Shown here: one piece after another, positions 37,771 to 47,894 of the stretch
How positions within the stretch are numbered: the stretch's first letter is position 1
Layout of the letters: each line of letters opens with the position of its first letter
Origin: Tanytarsus gracilentus
Taxonomy: Eukaryota > Arthropoda > Insecta > Diptera > Chironomidae
Reading direction: 5' to 3'
DNA: 64,000 bases
NCBI GenBank assembly: GCA_038502055.1
Contig: JAXRKN010000036.1
Location: 372,001 to 436,000 of the forward strand
The notes under the pieces: model-generated
Database searches by the model: none
The model's input: only the letters and a program-made list of their open reading frames with translations
Told to the model about the DNA's origin: nothing
Position numbers and translations under genes: made by a program

Positions 37771-39252
37771 GCGAGCAGCACACAACTATTTGAGGTCGCT
37801 TTTTTGACACTTTTGAATTTCCATTCAATATGAACTGTCCTCTCCTAAGTTAGAAAATTTTCTCAAGATCTTTATGAACCGCTAATTCGATTTGCTACTA
37901 TAGTAATTTAAAAAATTCGGCATTGTTCAATGAAAAATAATTGAAGCGAACTAAAACTATTCCATTATTAACCTTGCATCCGAATATGATTATTTTTTGA
38001 ATAAAGAAAGATAAATTGAAATAAACTTTTTTTTGTTCTTTTTAAAATTTTATTAAAATAATTTTTGTTGCAGATTTTTAACTAGAATTTTTTTTACACA
38101 AATTTGAGAGAAAAGAATTATGAGAGGGTAAGTTCTCATGTTCAGTTTTAAAAGAATTTACTTTTTTTTGTGATTGTAAAAATGCGTTTTGGAAAATAAA
38201 AATCAATGATGATTGACGACATCACAGAATTTTACTCAACTTTTTATTTACATGCAAAATATATATTATTATGAACAATGTGTGAGTCATGCTGATTCTT
38301 GCTATACTGATATTGTGAACTGTTTTAAAAACGCATTTTTACATATAACATCACGCAAATGCCGATATAAAGGAAGAAGCCTACAAATTTTTGTCTCACA
38401 TTGTTCTTTTCTTTTATCGTACTCATCGATTTCTATCGCGTATGTGGGAAACTTATAAAAAAATTAGATATATGGCAACGATTATTTATTATTTCTTCCC
38501 ACTGCTGAATTAAACGAACTTAAATTTTTCTTCTTCTTCGACGACGACGATGATCTTCCAAATGAGCTTTAAAGCACTGCTTCTCCTCAATAAATTTTTA
38601 ATCTCATTTTTACTGGACAGTTTCTTAATACTTTTTTGCATAATTTTTAAAATCTGATGCTAATTAGAATCAACAAGATGCCTTCGAAAAAAATTCTTGA
38701 TTATCTGCACGTGTCAATCTGAATCGTAAAAATTATATATCTTTAAAAATTTTGTCACTAAACATAAACAGTCGAAAAGTTATCGCGATGTAGAACCGTG
38801 TAAAGTTTGAGTTTTTTTTTATCAAAATAATAAAATTAATTTAGCAAGCATTTATACTTAAAAATTACTCTTAATGTTGCTGATGTTGAAAAAATCTCTT
38901 TTATGCCCAATATAATATTCAGCCATCAGATATATCTGACATATCTACTTTTGTTTTAATAAAGCGCTCCACAAATTTACAGCTTAAACTTTAATTCACT
39001 AATTCTTCTTGCCTTAACTCACTATTTAATTTATTGTTTTCCAAACTAATTGTTTTTTTATCTTCCATTATGATCTCCACTTTTTGCAATAAAAATTTCA
39101 ACATTTTTTTAAGGCATTTCCTTTTCGAATTTCTTTTCTTTTTTGATAGCTTTTCACTTTTTTTTCCTTTCAGTTTTCAGTTCTGATCAAAACTCTTTTT
39201 TTTGCTCTCATTTATCATCATTTATCGAGTCTCACTACGAGAACATCAAGTT
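37771..39252. other. Intergenic/3'-UTR stretch between the Tctex-type gene and pygopus
   Basis: No coding exon recognised. It should contain the 3' UTRs of the two convergent genes. Open frames are short, AT-rich and show no motif. Confidence 0.5.
38000..38005 (+). terminator. AATAAA polyadenylation signal of the Tctex-type gene
   Basis: AATAAA 230 nt after the stop codon, followed by a T-rich stretch (CTTTTTTTTG). It is the first AATAAA downstream on the sense strand in a suitable setting. Confidence 0.5.
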
Positions 39253-40735
39253 CTATGGTTTGAACTTAACCATCGGAATATTTTTTGATTGGAGGCACTT
39301 GTCACAACACCATTCAGCATACACTTCAGCATTGATATATTGAAAAGCTGACTCAGTTAGACCGCTGCATGTTCTGCAAGGTAATACATTATAATTGAGA
39401 TATTTAAAAAACTATTAAAACAAGACCTACCGATGAAACCAAAAATTGCACCCCGATTCGCAAAGGAGTCCCTGATCGTTGTCGTGAACTTCCTTATGAC
39501 ACACGCCACACGGATAAATTGGCGGTGCATTTGGATTTTGTGGATTAAAAACCATCGGCGTATCTGCTGGATAGATTTTTCCCGCACTCACGGGCATCGG
39601 CTTCGGACCCGAGTACATTCCAGCCGGTCCCATTTGACTCATCTGATGAGGCGGCATTTGATTTTGATTCATATTTGAACTGTTTGATTGGGGCCCGCTG
39701 CCGAGATTAGGACCGTTGTTGTTATTATTGCTTCCAGGTATCGTGTTATTGCTACTATTCATATTCGGACCACTATTCGTCATCGTCACATTTGCTGAAG
39801 GTGAGTTATTTATGCTCGACGGCGTATTATTTCCACTATTGTTATTAACATTGGTATTGCCCATCATGTTTGGCGGACCGGAGTTTGGCGGCATATTGCC
39901 CATTTGTGGATGATGATGAGGAGACGATTGTTGTTGCTGCGAAGGATTGCCTGGCATTCCACCATTCATGTTCATTCTATTTGGTCCGCCGAGTGGACTG
40001 TGCATTGGATTGCCCATAGGACCATTGCTCATTGGTCCACTTCCTAAAGAATAGATTAGAAATTAAATTCAATTGCAATCAAAAGCTATTTATATACTCA
40101 CCTAAAGGACTGCTGATTGTGTTGCCCATTGGTGAGCCCATTGGAGGCATTGAATTCATCGGTCCTAACGGACTACTCGACATTGATCGCTGCATAGAAC
40201 CACTCATTCCTCCGTGAGGACCCATGCCCATAGGACTTAGGCCTCCCATTTGAGCCATTGGCGACATTCCACCTCGATTTGCCATTGGATTCATAAGTGG
40301 CGGTCCTCCCATGTTCATTTGATTCATCATCATTGGATTCATGCCTCGCATTCCAGGACCCGGACCGCCCATGTGCGGTGGCGGCCCATGAGGACCTCCC
40401 ATATGCGGATGGTGAGGATGGTGATGCGGGTTCATGTGATGACTCATATGGCTCATATTCATGGAACCCATTGAAGACGGTGGCGGGGTATCGTCGAAAG
40501 GATTAGAGGCAATTATCGTGTCTCCATAGCCACTCAGAGGCGGAGGTAAAAGATCAGCTGGTGTCGGAGGTGGAGTTGGTTGAATTGCATTGTTAGCGTT
40601 CGCCGCCGTTTTCCTACGTTTCTTGGGATTACTCGGTGCAGAGGGCATTTGTGGTGCTTCAGTTGGCGGCTTAAAGTCGGGTGGACACATTGGTGGACCT
40701 CGATACATGTCGGCTTGTCTTGCCATACCATTCAT
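39253..40735 (-). CDS. pygo: Pygopus (Wnt/beta-catenin co-activator), 3 exons, 455 aa
   Basis: Pygopus is a nuclear PHD-finger protein that joins Armadillo/beta-catenin through Legless/BCL9 and reads methylated histone H3K4. Exons: 40102-40735, 39431-40043 and 39253-39373; phases 1 and 2 match. The N-terminal homology domain has a basic stretch (N-P-K-K-R-R-K) and S-N-P-F-D-D, the conserved NPF motif. The middle is Met/Pro/Gly/His/Asn-rich low-complexity sequence. The C-terminal PHD finger shows all zinc ligands: C-G-V-C, C-E-S-G-C, W-F-H-R-T-C, C-C-D-K-C, ending I-P-M-V-K-F-K-P. An intron splits the finger right after H-R. An acceptor-like sequence (ATTTCTGAAG) directly before the ATG hints at a 5'-UTR intron. 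It is divergent from the Sec12 gene, 718 nt between start codons. Confidence 0.95.
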
Positions 40736-41453
40736 GCTTCAGAAATTTTATCCTCGCGCCTGGATCTCAATAAACGCGCGAATATCAAATATAAATCTCT
40801 CTATGCTATACTTTTGTTCCTCGATGACGATTAAAAGTGCTTATGAAGTAGTCTGCATGATTAAACCTAAAAGAAAAGTAGCATTAGTGACACTTGCGGC
40901 ATAGTTGAATTTCGTTCTGGATGTTTTTTTTCTTGCGATCGAAAACAAAATCCAGCAAAGTAAAAAATTCGCTCAATTTTGTGCTCTTTCGAATTTTATT
41001 GACCAATAAAACATTATCACTCGACTAAATTCCAAGAAACTTACATTCATCGTTTCATTATCGACAAATACATTAAATCGCTCACAAAATCCTTTTGATC
41101 GCCAAAATTTTATTACTCTCAGATTTTAACAAACTTTTAGTGGCGCACTCTTACTTCCACAACTCTCTAGACTCGCTTTTTACAATCCTCTCATTCTTCC
41201 TTACAATTTTTCATTTATTTTACGCTTGTAAATTGAATTTCAATAAAAATTTTATTAGATTTTTTTCAAGCTTTTCGTGAATTGTTAAAGTTTCTTCCCT
41301 TCGGCGCATTCGTGGGTACGCAGGTTTTGTACATTCAAGCATGCATCACATCAACGCATCTTTTAAAACGAACACAAACTAAATTCCAACAAATCAAAAA
41401 AGTGAAAAACATTAATTTAATTAATTTCTAAGCATTTACGTGAATTTCTAACG

Positions 41454-43029
41454 ATGGGAGCGAATAAAAACATGGTCACAGATTGCCTTTTAGCCAAAGT
41501 CAATTTTCCTCTCTTCGCGGCCGAGATGTTAACGTCGAGGTGAGTTTTTTATTTGCAATCATCAATAATTAAGTGAAAGTTATACACTCTAACTTGAGAG
41601 ATTTCACAATTTCCCGTATATGGATCGTTCGCAAAATGTTTTGAGAAAAAAAACCTATTCAAAAAAATTGCGTAAAAACAAGACGTGTTAAATGACCGTT
41701 TTAAAAACTCAACTGGATCTCTTTGTTTTCTATCTTTTAGACATCTGATCGTGGCTGGAGGTGGTGGATCTGCCAACACTGGCATAGCTAATGGATTTGA
41801 AATCTACGAGATTTATCATAATGGTGAACACTTTGTGGCGGAAGAGATTCAGCGACACGAAACTGGACGTCAAATTGTGATGAACATGTCAATGACGCAA
41901 GCTGAAAGGAAAATACTGCTCGTTGCTGGTCAAGAGAGTCATAATCAAATGTTCATTGTAACGCCAAGAGTCGGTCAATTGCCACCGCCAGAGACCTCAT
42001 CAAAATCAAATCGTCGCGAGTCAACGGCTGAAGTTAGACAAAGAAAACGAACGGAATCGACGAGTAACGACACTCCATCGAAAGCTCAGGCGACGCCAAG
42101 AAAAGAATCAACGTCGTCGCTTGACATGAAACGAGTCTATTTTGATATTAAATCGGGCGACTCGATTCAAACGGATTTCAGCAAATCAGATCCTTTTCAG
42201 CGTGTCGTTAGAATCAGTCCGAATGGCAAAATAATGGTTACGGGAGGAATTGATGGACACGTGCGCATATGGGACTTTCCTCGAATGGCACCGCTCTTTG
42301 ATGTCATCGCGCACACGAGTGAGTTAGATGATCTTGACTTTAGTCCCGATAGCAAGCAAATTCTGTCGATCGCAAAGGATGGCTTCGCTAAGGTTTGGTC
42401 AGCGGCGTCTGGCAAAGAGGTGATAAAGCTTCAGTGGACGCCGCCGGAAGGAGTTAAATATCTTTTTAAAAGAGGTCGGTATGCGACAATTGAGGGCAAC
42501 AATGAACGTCCTAGACTTTTTACTATTTCAAATCCAATTGGAAAGGGCGGTAAGGTTAAAGGATTCCTCCAGCAGTGGAACATTGAAACGGGAAGACTAA
42601 ATAATATACAAGGTTTCGATGAAGTTCTCTCCGCGTTGGCGGTTCGTGATGATGGACGTTTTGTGTCGGTGGGAACGATGTCGACTGGATCAGTTTATAT
42701 CTTCATAGCGTTCAGTCTTCAGAAAGTTTTGCATGTACCCAACGTCCATTCTATGTTTGTCACTGGACTTCAATTTATTCCCGTCATGAATCATGGAGCT
42801 CCTCCAATTTCCAGTAACTTGGAAGCTTCTGTCGTATCCTATTCCGTTGATAATCGAATTTGCATTCATAGCCTTCAATATAGACGTGAGTTATAACTTT
42901 ATTTTCTTAGTTTAATCGTTAATTAAAAATTATTTTTTAACAGACACCTTCCCCGCATGGGCTGCCATCATTCTCATCATATTGATTTTGTTCCTGACTT
43001 TCTTGTTATGCTCTTATTTTGGAATTTAA
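41454..43029 (+). CDS. Sec12: Sec12/PREB, Sar1 guanine-nucleotide exchange factor, 3 exons, 438 aa
   Basis: An ER membrane protein that loads GTP onto Sar1 to begin COPII coat assembly. Exons: 41454-41539, 41741-42885 and 42944-43029. The N-terminal loop G-G-G-G-S-A-N-T-G (about residues 35-43) corresponds to the potassium-binding catalytic loop of Sec12. A beta-propeller follows, with WD-like repeats such as R-I-S-P-N-G-K-I-M-V-T-G-G-I-D-G-H-V-R-I-W-D and D-F-S-P-D-S-K-Q-I-L-S-I-A-K-D-G-F-A-K-V-W. The last exon encodes one hydrophobic span (A-A-I-I-L-I-I-L-I-L-F-L-T-F-L-L) as a C-terminal ER anchor with a very short luminal tail. About 50 residues between the first and later blades are Ser/Thr/Arg/Lys-rich (41,983-42,130) and probably a disordered loop. 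Length is close to human PREB (417 residues). Confidence 0.92.
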
Positions 43030-43100
43030 AGAGAAGACAAAATTATAAGAAAAGAACTTGGCTGAAAATTAAATTAATTTAAAAATGTTGTAAATAAGAT

Positions 43101-43106
43101 AATAAA
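43101..43106 (+). terminator. AATAAA polyadenylation signal of Sec12
   Basis: AATAAA 72 nt after the stop codon, followed by GTTATATTTTTGGTTT, a typical GT/T-rich downstream element. It lies 6 nt before the stop codon of the oppositely oriented dehydratase gene. Confidence 0.7.
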
Positions 43107-43111
43107 GTTCG

Positions 43112-43507
43112 TTATATTTTTGGTTTATTCATAATTAAACGTGCTTCACCTGCAAAAACTTTGCAGCTCTCTTGCACACATTCGTATTTGACTTTTAATA
43201 TTTTTCTCGCTTCAACAAGCTCAACGGTGATTTGAATTGGAATATCAGTAAAACATTTCGATGGAAAAGTAAAGTTTTGTGATATGACAAGCGTTGAAGA
43301 GCCAGGAAGTTTTGTTCCAATAATTCCAGCGACTATCGCATTTAAAAATGCACCATGAACAAGCGGTTGATTTTCATCCTTATGTATTGGATTGTGATCT
43401 TGTGTTAAGTGCGAAAATTTAATTAAATCTTCTCGAGTGATGACACGTGTCTCCTTAACCACATCTCCAACTTTATATGACGATCGAAGATATTTGAAAA
43501 GCTTCAT
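43112..43507 (-). CDS. MaoC/hot-dog hydratase-dehydratase, HTD2-like (mitochondrial type-II FAS), 131 aa
   Basis: A single-exon gene of 131 codons. It carries the R-specific hydratase/dehydratase signature D-H-N-P-I-H (catalytic Asp37 and His42) followed by V-H-G-A-F, in the hot-dog fold pattern of MaoC-like enzymes. In animals the closest family is HTD2, the 3-hydroxyacyl-thioester dehydratase of mitochondrial fatty acid synthesis, which leads to lipoate. The first 12 residues (M-K-L-F-K-Y-L-R-S-S-Y-K) are basic and could act as a short mitochondrial targeting sequence. An AATAAA on its own strand (43,122-43,127) sits within the last codons, so the 3' UTR may be extremely short. The assignment to HTD2 rather than another MaoC-like enzyme is an inference. 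Confidence 0.82.
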   Translation of the reverse strand: MKLFKYLRSSYKVGDVVKETRVITREDLIKFSHLTQDHNPIHKDENQPLVHGAFLNAIVAGIIGTKLPGSSTLVISQNFTFPSKCFTDIPIQITVELVEARKILKVKYECVQESCKVFAGEARLIMNKPKI

Positions 43508-44490
43508 TTAAATTATTTTCAATTTTCTAGATTTTTTTGAGCCAAAATAAAAGAACCTGCGCACCCCGCAGTACATAATAAAATAGTTGAAACGTGACTA
43601 TTTATTTTTAAATTAAAAAAATATTTAAATTCTAAAAAAATTTTATTCAGTGAAAAAAAAAATCTAAAAAAATAATTTGAAAATGTTTGTTTAAAAAATT
43701 CTCAAGATAAAAAATTATTTCCGCCAAGATTTAAATTTATAAAGTCTCACTATCGTTTTTAATTGGATTTCAAACGTTCAAAAATGCAATTAGCGAAATT
43801 TTTGCTGTCATTTAAAACGAAATTTACTAACACCGTTAATGGGCATTTAGCCCAAAGAGTTCAGTGATAAAAATGTTAATAAATTTGATTCGAGAAGTCT
43901 CAGCAAGAGATTACGCGCGCGAAAGCCAATTTCATTGACTTAAGATATATTAACCGGTTTTTTTTGTTAAAGATATTTGGAGACGAACAAATGAGATAAT
44001 CTTTCTCATCGCCAAATAAAGAAGATCATCGAATTATACGATCATGAGCATCTATTATTGACACTTATTAAACGTATCCAAAACATGAAAGGAATTTTTT
44101 CTCTTCTTTTCGGATACAAGAAAAATTTCTTAAGTGCACATGTCGATGACGAGAGCAAGTGTCTCAGTTTATGAAAAGTGAGAATGAAATTTTGTTTTAT
44201 TTATTTTTCTTGCGTTTTCATATATATATTTGAATATAGCGCTCTCTTTTTTTATTTTCTCCGAATACTAATATCCAGATTACTCTCAATTTTTGTTTTT
44301 CAGTCTTACATAAGCATCGTGAGTGAGTAGTTCATGCTAGCCTTTTTTTGTGTGTGGAGAGTATTTTCAAATGCACATTGCATTGTAACAATATCTGTCT
44401 AGGACATAAAAATTAAGTGAATAAAAGTTTTTTTTATGCACAGTGAAAATTTATTTTATTTGTGCAGTGTAAAGTGGAGAAGATAGAACT
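43508..44490. other. Intergenic stretch between the HTD2-like gene and the Ly6-type gene
   Basis: AT-rich with no coding exon. It must contain the promoters of both divergent genes. A TATATATATTTG tract at about 44,220 and TCAGTC at about 44,303 are possible core-promoter elements of the plus-strand gene, but their spacing is not typical. Confidence 0.4.
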
Positions 44491-46046
44491 ATGAGTTATG
44501 ATAAACTTTTATTATGTTTAGGTAAACAATAAATATTTTATGGGCTCCCTATTTTTATTGATTTCTTCTTCTTCACTCCTTTAACACACACATTATTTTT
44601 TCTTGAATCTATATTTAAAATCTCTCAAATTCAAAGAGATCTGTTTAATGATTCATGCTTCATCTGATTTTAAAAAATACACAAAATATATTGACAATGA
44701 AAATGAGACATCGACAGTAATTTGTTTTGACATATTTACGTTTAAACTATCGGAACAACTTTTGTCTACTCGACCCCGGTGCTGATTAAAATTAAAATAG
44801 ATGACTCTATTTTACGGATAACTTTGATTTCAGCAAAAAATCTAAAGGTTTCATTGACTTTTCGATAAAAAAAAATGTTCTTAATTTATGAAAACGGCTC
44901 ATTTAATACGCAAGAGACCTGTTAACGGTATAATTTATCTCATGAGAAAAATCTTCCACATAAAAAAATTAAACAAAAAAAAATCATGCATGGGTGGTTT
45001 GACAAGTTATAGTATGATAATTAAAATTTGTATAACGACGTGCTAGTTTTCTTCCCTTGGATTGAAAGCAAACATTTTATTTAAATTTATGAATTTTTGC
45101 ACTTTTAAAAAAAATCCAGAATGAAATAAATAAAAAATGCAATTTAGTCTGAAAGCCCCCTCTAGTGCACTCACAAAACAATTTAAAATTGCACATGAAA
45201 AATTTATTAATTTAAAAACTGTGTTATGATGTCACGAATGACACATATGGCGATCAATAAAACATTTTTTTTGGCTATAAGAGAGCTACAAGTGGCCGTT
45301 TAATGTGTCTGCACTGACTCATCTCTTTTTATTTTCAGAATATTTAATAATTCTCATCACAATGCTCCTAATAAACGATAGCATGGGTCACATGTGTTAT
45401 GTTTGCGGTGGAGAAGAAGCGCAACTGCCGTTTGTTGAGAGTAAAAGCAGTCTGACTGAAAACATGAATTATTCTTGTAAAGGATTTGAAAGTCTGTCAA
45501 TGGACGAAAGGAAAGGATTTGAGTTTAAATGTCCGAGTAAATATAATGGATGTATAACGAAAATAACAGGTACTTAATTTATCTCCTTTGAAGTCACTCA
45601 GTGCTTCCGACTCCTTTTGCGCGATGTCAAATTTTCTGAACTATTTATTATCTTTTCTAGATACATCAATCGTACGCACTTGTACTGAAGCAGCAGTAGA
45701 CGACTGTCGGAGTACTTTCAATGAAATTACCGAGCACATTTGTTTATGCAAAAATGATCTATGCAACAATGAAAACGCACAGAAAATAGTAGATAAGTTA
45801 GGGTACAGCATTGATATTGACGATGATAGTGAGAGCGAAACTGAAGAGTCCGGTGATGACAATTTTAGCACGATTAAAACGACTAATTGGCCAACAACAC
45901 TCAGCACTAATAACGATGTAATGGAAAATTTTAACAAGTCGATGATCGTGCCCTCAATTAATAAATCTGTCACTTTTAATTTGAGTTATATGCTCGCCGT
46001 CATTTGTGTATCGACTACTGTGCACAGATCATTTCTTAATTCATAA
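44491..46046 (+). CDS. Ly6/three-finger (quiver/crooked-like) GPI-type protein, 3 exons, 215 aa
   Basis: Exons: 44491-44521, 45339-45569 and 45661-46046, with matching phases (1, 1). The joined N-terminus M-S-Y-D-K-L-L-L-C-L-E-Y-L-I-I-L-I-T-M-L-L is a signal peptide formed only when the 31-nt first exon is included. The mature part has ten cysteines ending L-C-N-N, the three-finger Ly6/uPAR pattern (C-Y-V-C at the start, C-L-C-K-N-D-L-C-N-N at the end). Insect members such as Quiver/Sleepless modulate potassium channels and others shape septate junctions; which applies here cannot be said. After the domain comes an acidic stretch (D-I-D-D-D-S-E-S-E-T-E-E), a Thr/Asn-rich linker and a modest hydrophobic tail (L-S-Y-M-L-A-V-I-C-V) that could be a GPI signal, although it is short and ends in polar residues. 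Confidence 0.8.
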
Positions 46047-46453
46047 AAGTCGAGTTGTGAGAGGCTTTTGTTTATTTTCACTTGGTTAATGATACATACC
46101 AAAGACACAATGTCAGGAATGCTATGCTGAACTTGAGCTAATTTCTAGAACTAGAGTATTTATTTCGGTTATTATAATTATTTAGTCATGAGGTGTCAAA
46201 AAATCCTCAACATTCCCCAGATATTTAAAAATACAGGAAGGAAATTTTTTTAAACAAAATTTCTTATAATTTTAAATTTAGCTCACTAAAGGAGTGAAAA
46301 AATTTTCTAACACAAGAAAATATTTAAAACTTATTGAAAATTAATTTGGAGACAAATTTTTGTGAAATGTTCATTAAAATTCAATTTGACATGTGTTAGA
46401 TAATTTAAAAAATTTAGTTAATATTAAATGTTACCAAGGGGCTGACACTCTCC

Positions 46454-46576
46454 GTTTTAACGGAAAAAACGGAAAATTTTTAGCAAAAAACGGAAAATAA
46501 CGGAAGAAAACGGAAAAAACGGAAGAATACGGAAAAAACGGAAGAAAACGGAAAATAACGGAAGAAAACGGAAAAA
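46454..46576. repeat. Left subterminal ACGGAA-type minisatellite of the transposon
   Basis: About a dozen copies of ACGGAAAA, ACGGAAGAAA or ACGGAAAATA next to the left terminal repeat. Subterminal repeats of this sort often act as transposase-binding sites in hAT-like elements. Confidence 0.8.
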
Positions 46577-46988
46577 ATTAGGGTCAAACTTGAAATCTTT
46601 TCTTTACTCTTTATTTTCTTTTAAATTTTTTTTAGTAAATTTGAGATTTTTTTAGTTTATATAAATTATTAAAAATTCGTCAATTCTTATTGAGTTCTAA
46701 ATTGCAATTAGAATTGATTTTTGAAAATAATTTTCGAGTCGGGTCCATAATGGTCGGCCAGGAGTGCCATTTATGGGCATTTTTCAGAACTATGACTTCA
46801 TGGATCTCGTTGAACTCGTAATTCGATCAGGAATTGATTGAAATTGATGACTTTTTGGTGGGCTTTACCATCATAGACATTCAGGAGTGCAACTAATGTT
46901 CATTTTTCATGTCATTTGAATATATTTCATAATGCCAGTTTTATCAAACATATATTTCATGATTTTTGTTAAATCAAAAGGGAGTGTA

Positions 46989-47038
46989 GCTCGTCTATCC
47001 GCCAGAATTTCTATAGAATTTCTGGCGGATAAACGAGC
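46989..47038. repeat. 50-bp imperfect palindrome inside the transposon
   Basis: GCTCGTCTATCCGCCAGAA and its reverse complement with one mismatch (GCTCGTTTATCCGCCAGAA), separated by 12 nt. It could form a hairpin and may be a nested smaller element or a structural part of the host element. Confidence 0.75.
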
Positions 47039-47726
47039 AGGTCCCATCAAAAGGAGTATGGAATCAATATCACAACTTGTTTTACAAAACTCATTTTAAC
47101 TGGTTCCTGGAGCAAATTTTTACAAATTTGAATTATTTTATAACTTTATACACCACAATTTTATCCTAAATTATTACTATTTGGTGCAAAAAACCAGAGT
47201 CACAGTAAAAATAAGAAGATTTTTTGGTTTGCGCTGTAAAAGCATTTATAAATTATTGTTCGTGAGTTTTAATTAACTTAATCCTTAAAAATAAATATTT
47301 TAAATTTTGTATCAAAACAAAATTATTCAAGTTAAAACTCTTTAAAAGGATTAATAATTTTTAATATGTTGAGCTGAATGGAACGTGATTTCTGTTTTAA
47401 GACTCTTACTGAGAGGTTCAGCGGTTAAAAATAACATTAATTTTTTTAAAGCAGTCTGGCAACTACTTATGAAGAAAGCCAGCAAAATAATAATTTATTC
47501 AACTAAGTAAATTCATTAAACTCCTAATCTAATTTAAACTCCAATTTAAATTTTTTTAAAGTAATTTTTTTATAAATAATATTAGTGGTAAAATTATAAA
47601 AATTTTAGTAATAAAACTTACACTTTTATTTTTCTTGCCTATGAGTCACTTTAAAAAAATTAAAAATTAATTTTTCTCGTTTTTAAAGCAAAATTTTTGA
47701 AACAATTTTTTGTTCTTTGAAAGAAA

Positions 47727-47867
47727 AACGGAAAAATATGAATAAAAACGGAAAATAACGGAAGAAAACGGAGAATAACGGAAGAAAACGGAAAAAACGG
47801 AAGAAAACGGAAAATAACGGAAAAAACGGAAGAAAACGGAAAAAACGGGTGCAAATTTTTCCGTATA
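47727..47867. repeat. Right subterminal ACGGAA-type minisatellite of the transposon
   Basis: About a dozen copies of the same 8-10 nt motif as at the left end, in direct (not inverted) orientation, running to about 47,849 and followed by TTTTTCCGTATACGG and the right terminal repeat. Confidence 0.8.
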
Positions 47868-47894
47868 CGGAGAGTGTCAGCCCCTTGATGTTAC

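Larger units (their letters stand above)
46435..47887. mobile_element. Non-autonomous DNA transposon, 1,453 bp, with 20-bp TIRs
   Basis: Perfect inverted termini: CAAGGGGCTGACACTCTCCG at 46,435-46,454 and its reverse complement at 47,868-47,887. The flanks carry a 7-bp direct repeat ATGTTAC (46,428-46,434 and 47,888-47,894), consistent with a target-site duplication. Inside both ends are arrays of an 8-9 nt motif ACGGAAAA/ACGGAAGAAA, in the same orientation at both ends. No transposase-like reading frame is present, so it must depend on an enzyme supplied elsewhere. The C-A-A/G-G-G terminus recalls hAT- or P-type elements, but the 7-bp duplication leaves the superfamily open. Confidence 0.85.

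Noticed and set aside
37860..37910. CGCTAATTCGA resembling a second end of the pogo-like element
   Set aside because: Only about 11 bases match, and the expected GGTTTTACTG terminus is missing.
45641..45973. Minus-strand 110-codon frame with a hydrophobic stretch
   Set aside because: It is antisense to exon 3 of the Ly6-type gene, whose cysteine pattern and splice phases are convincing.
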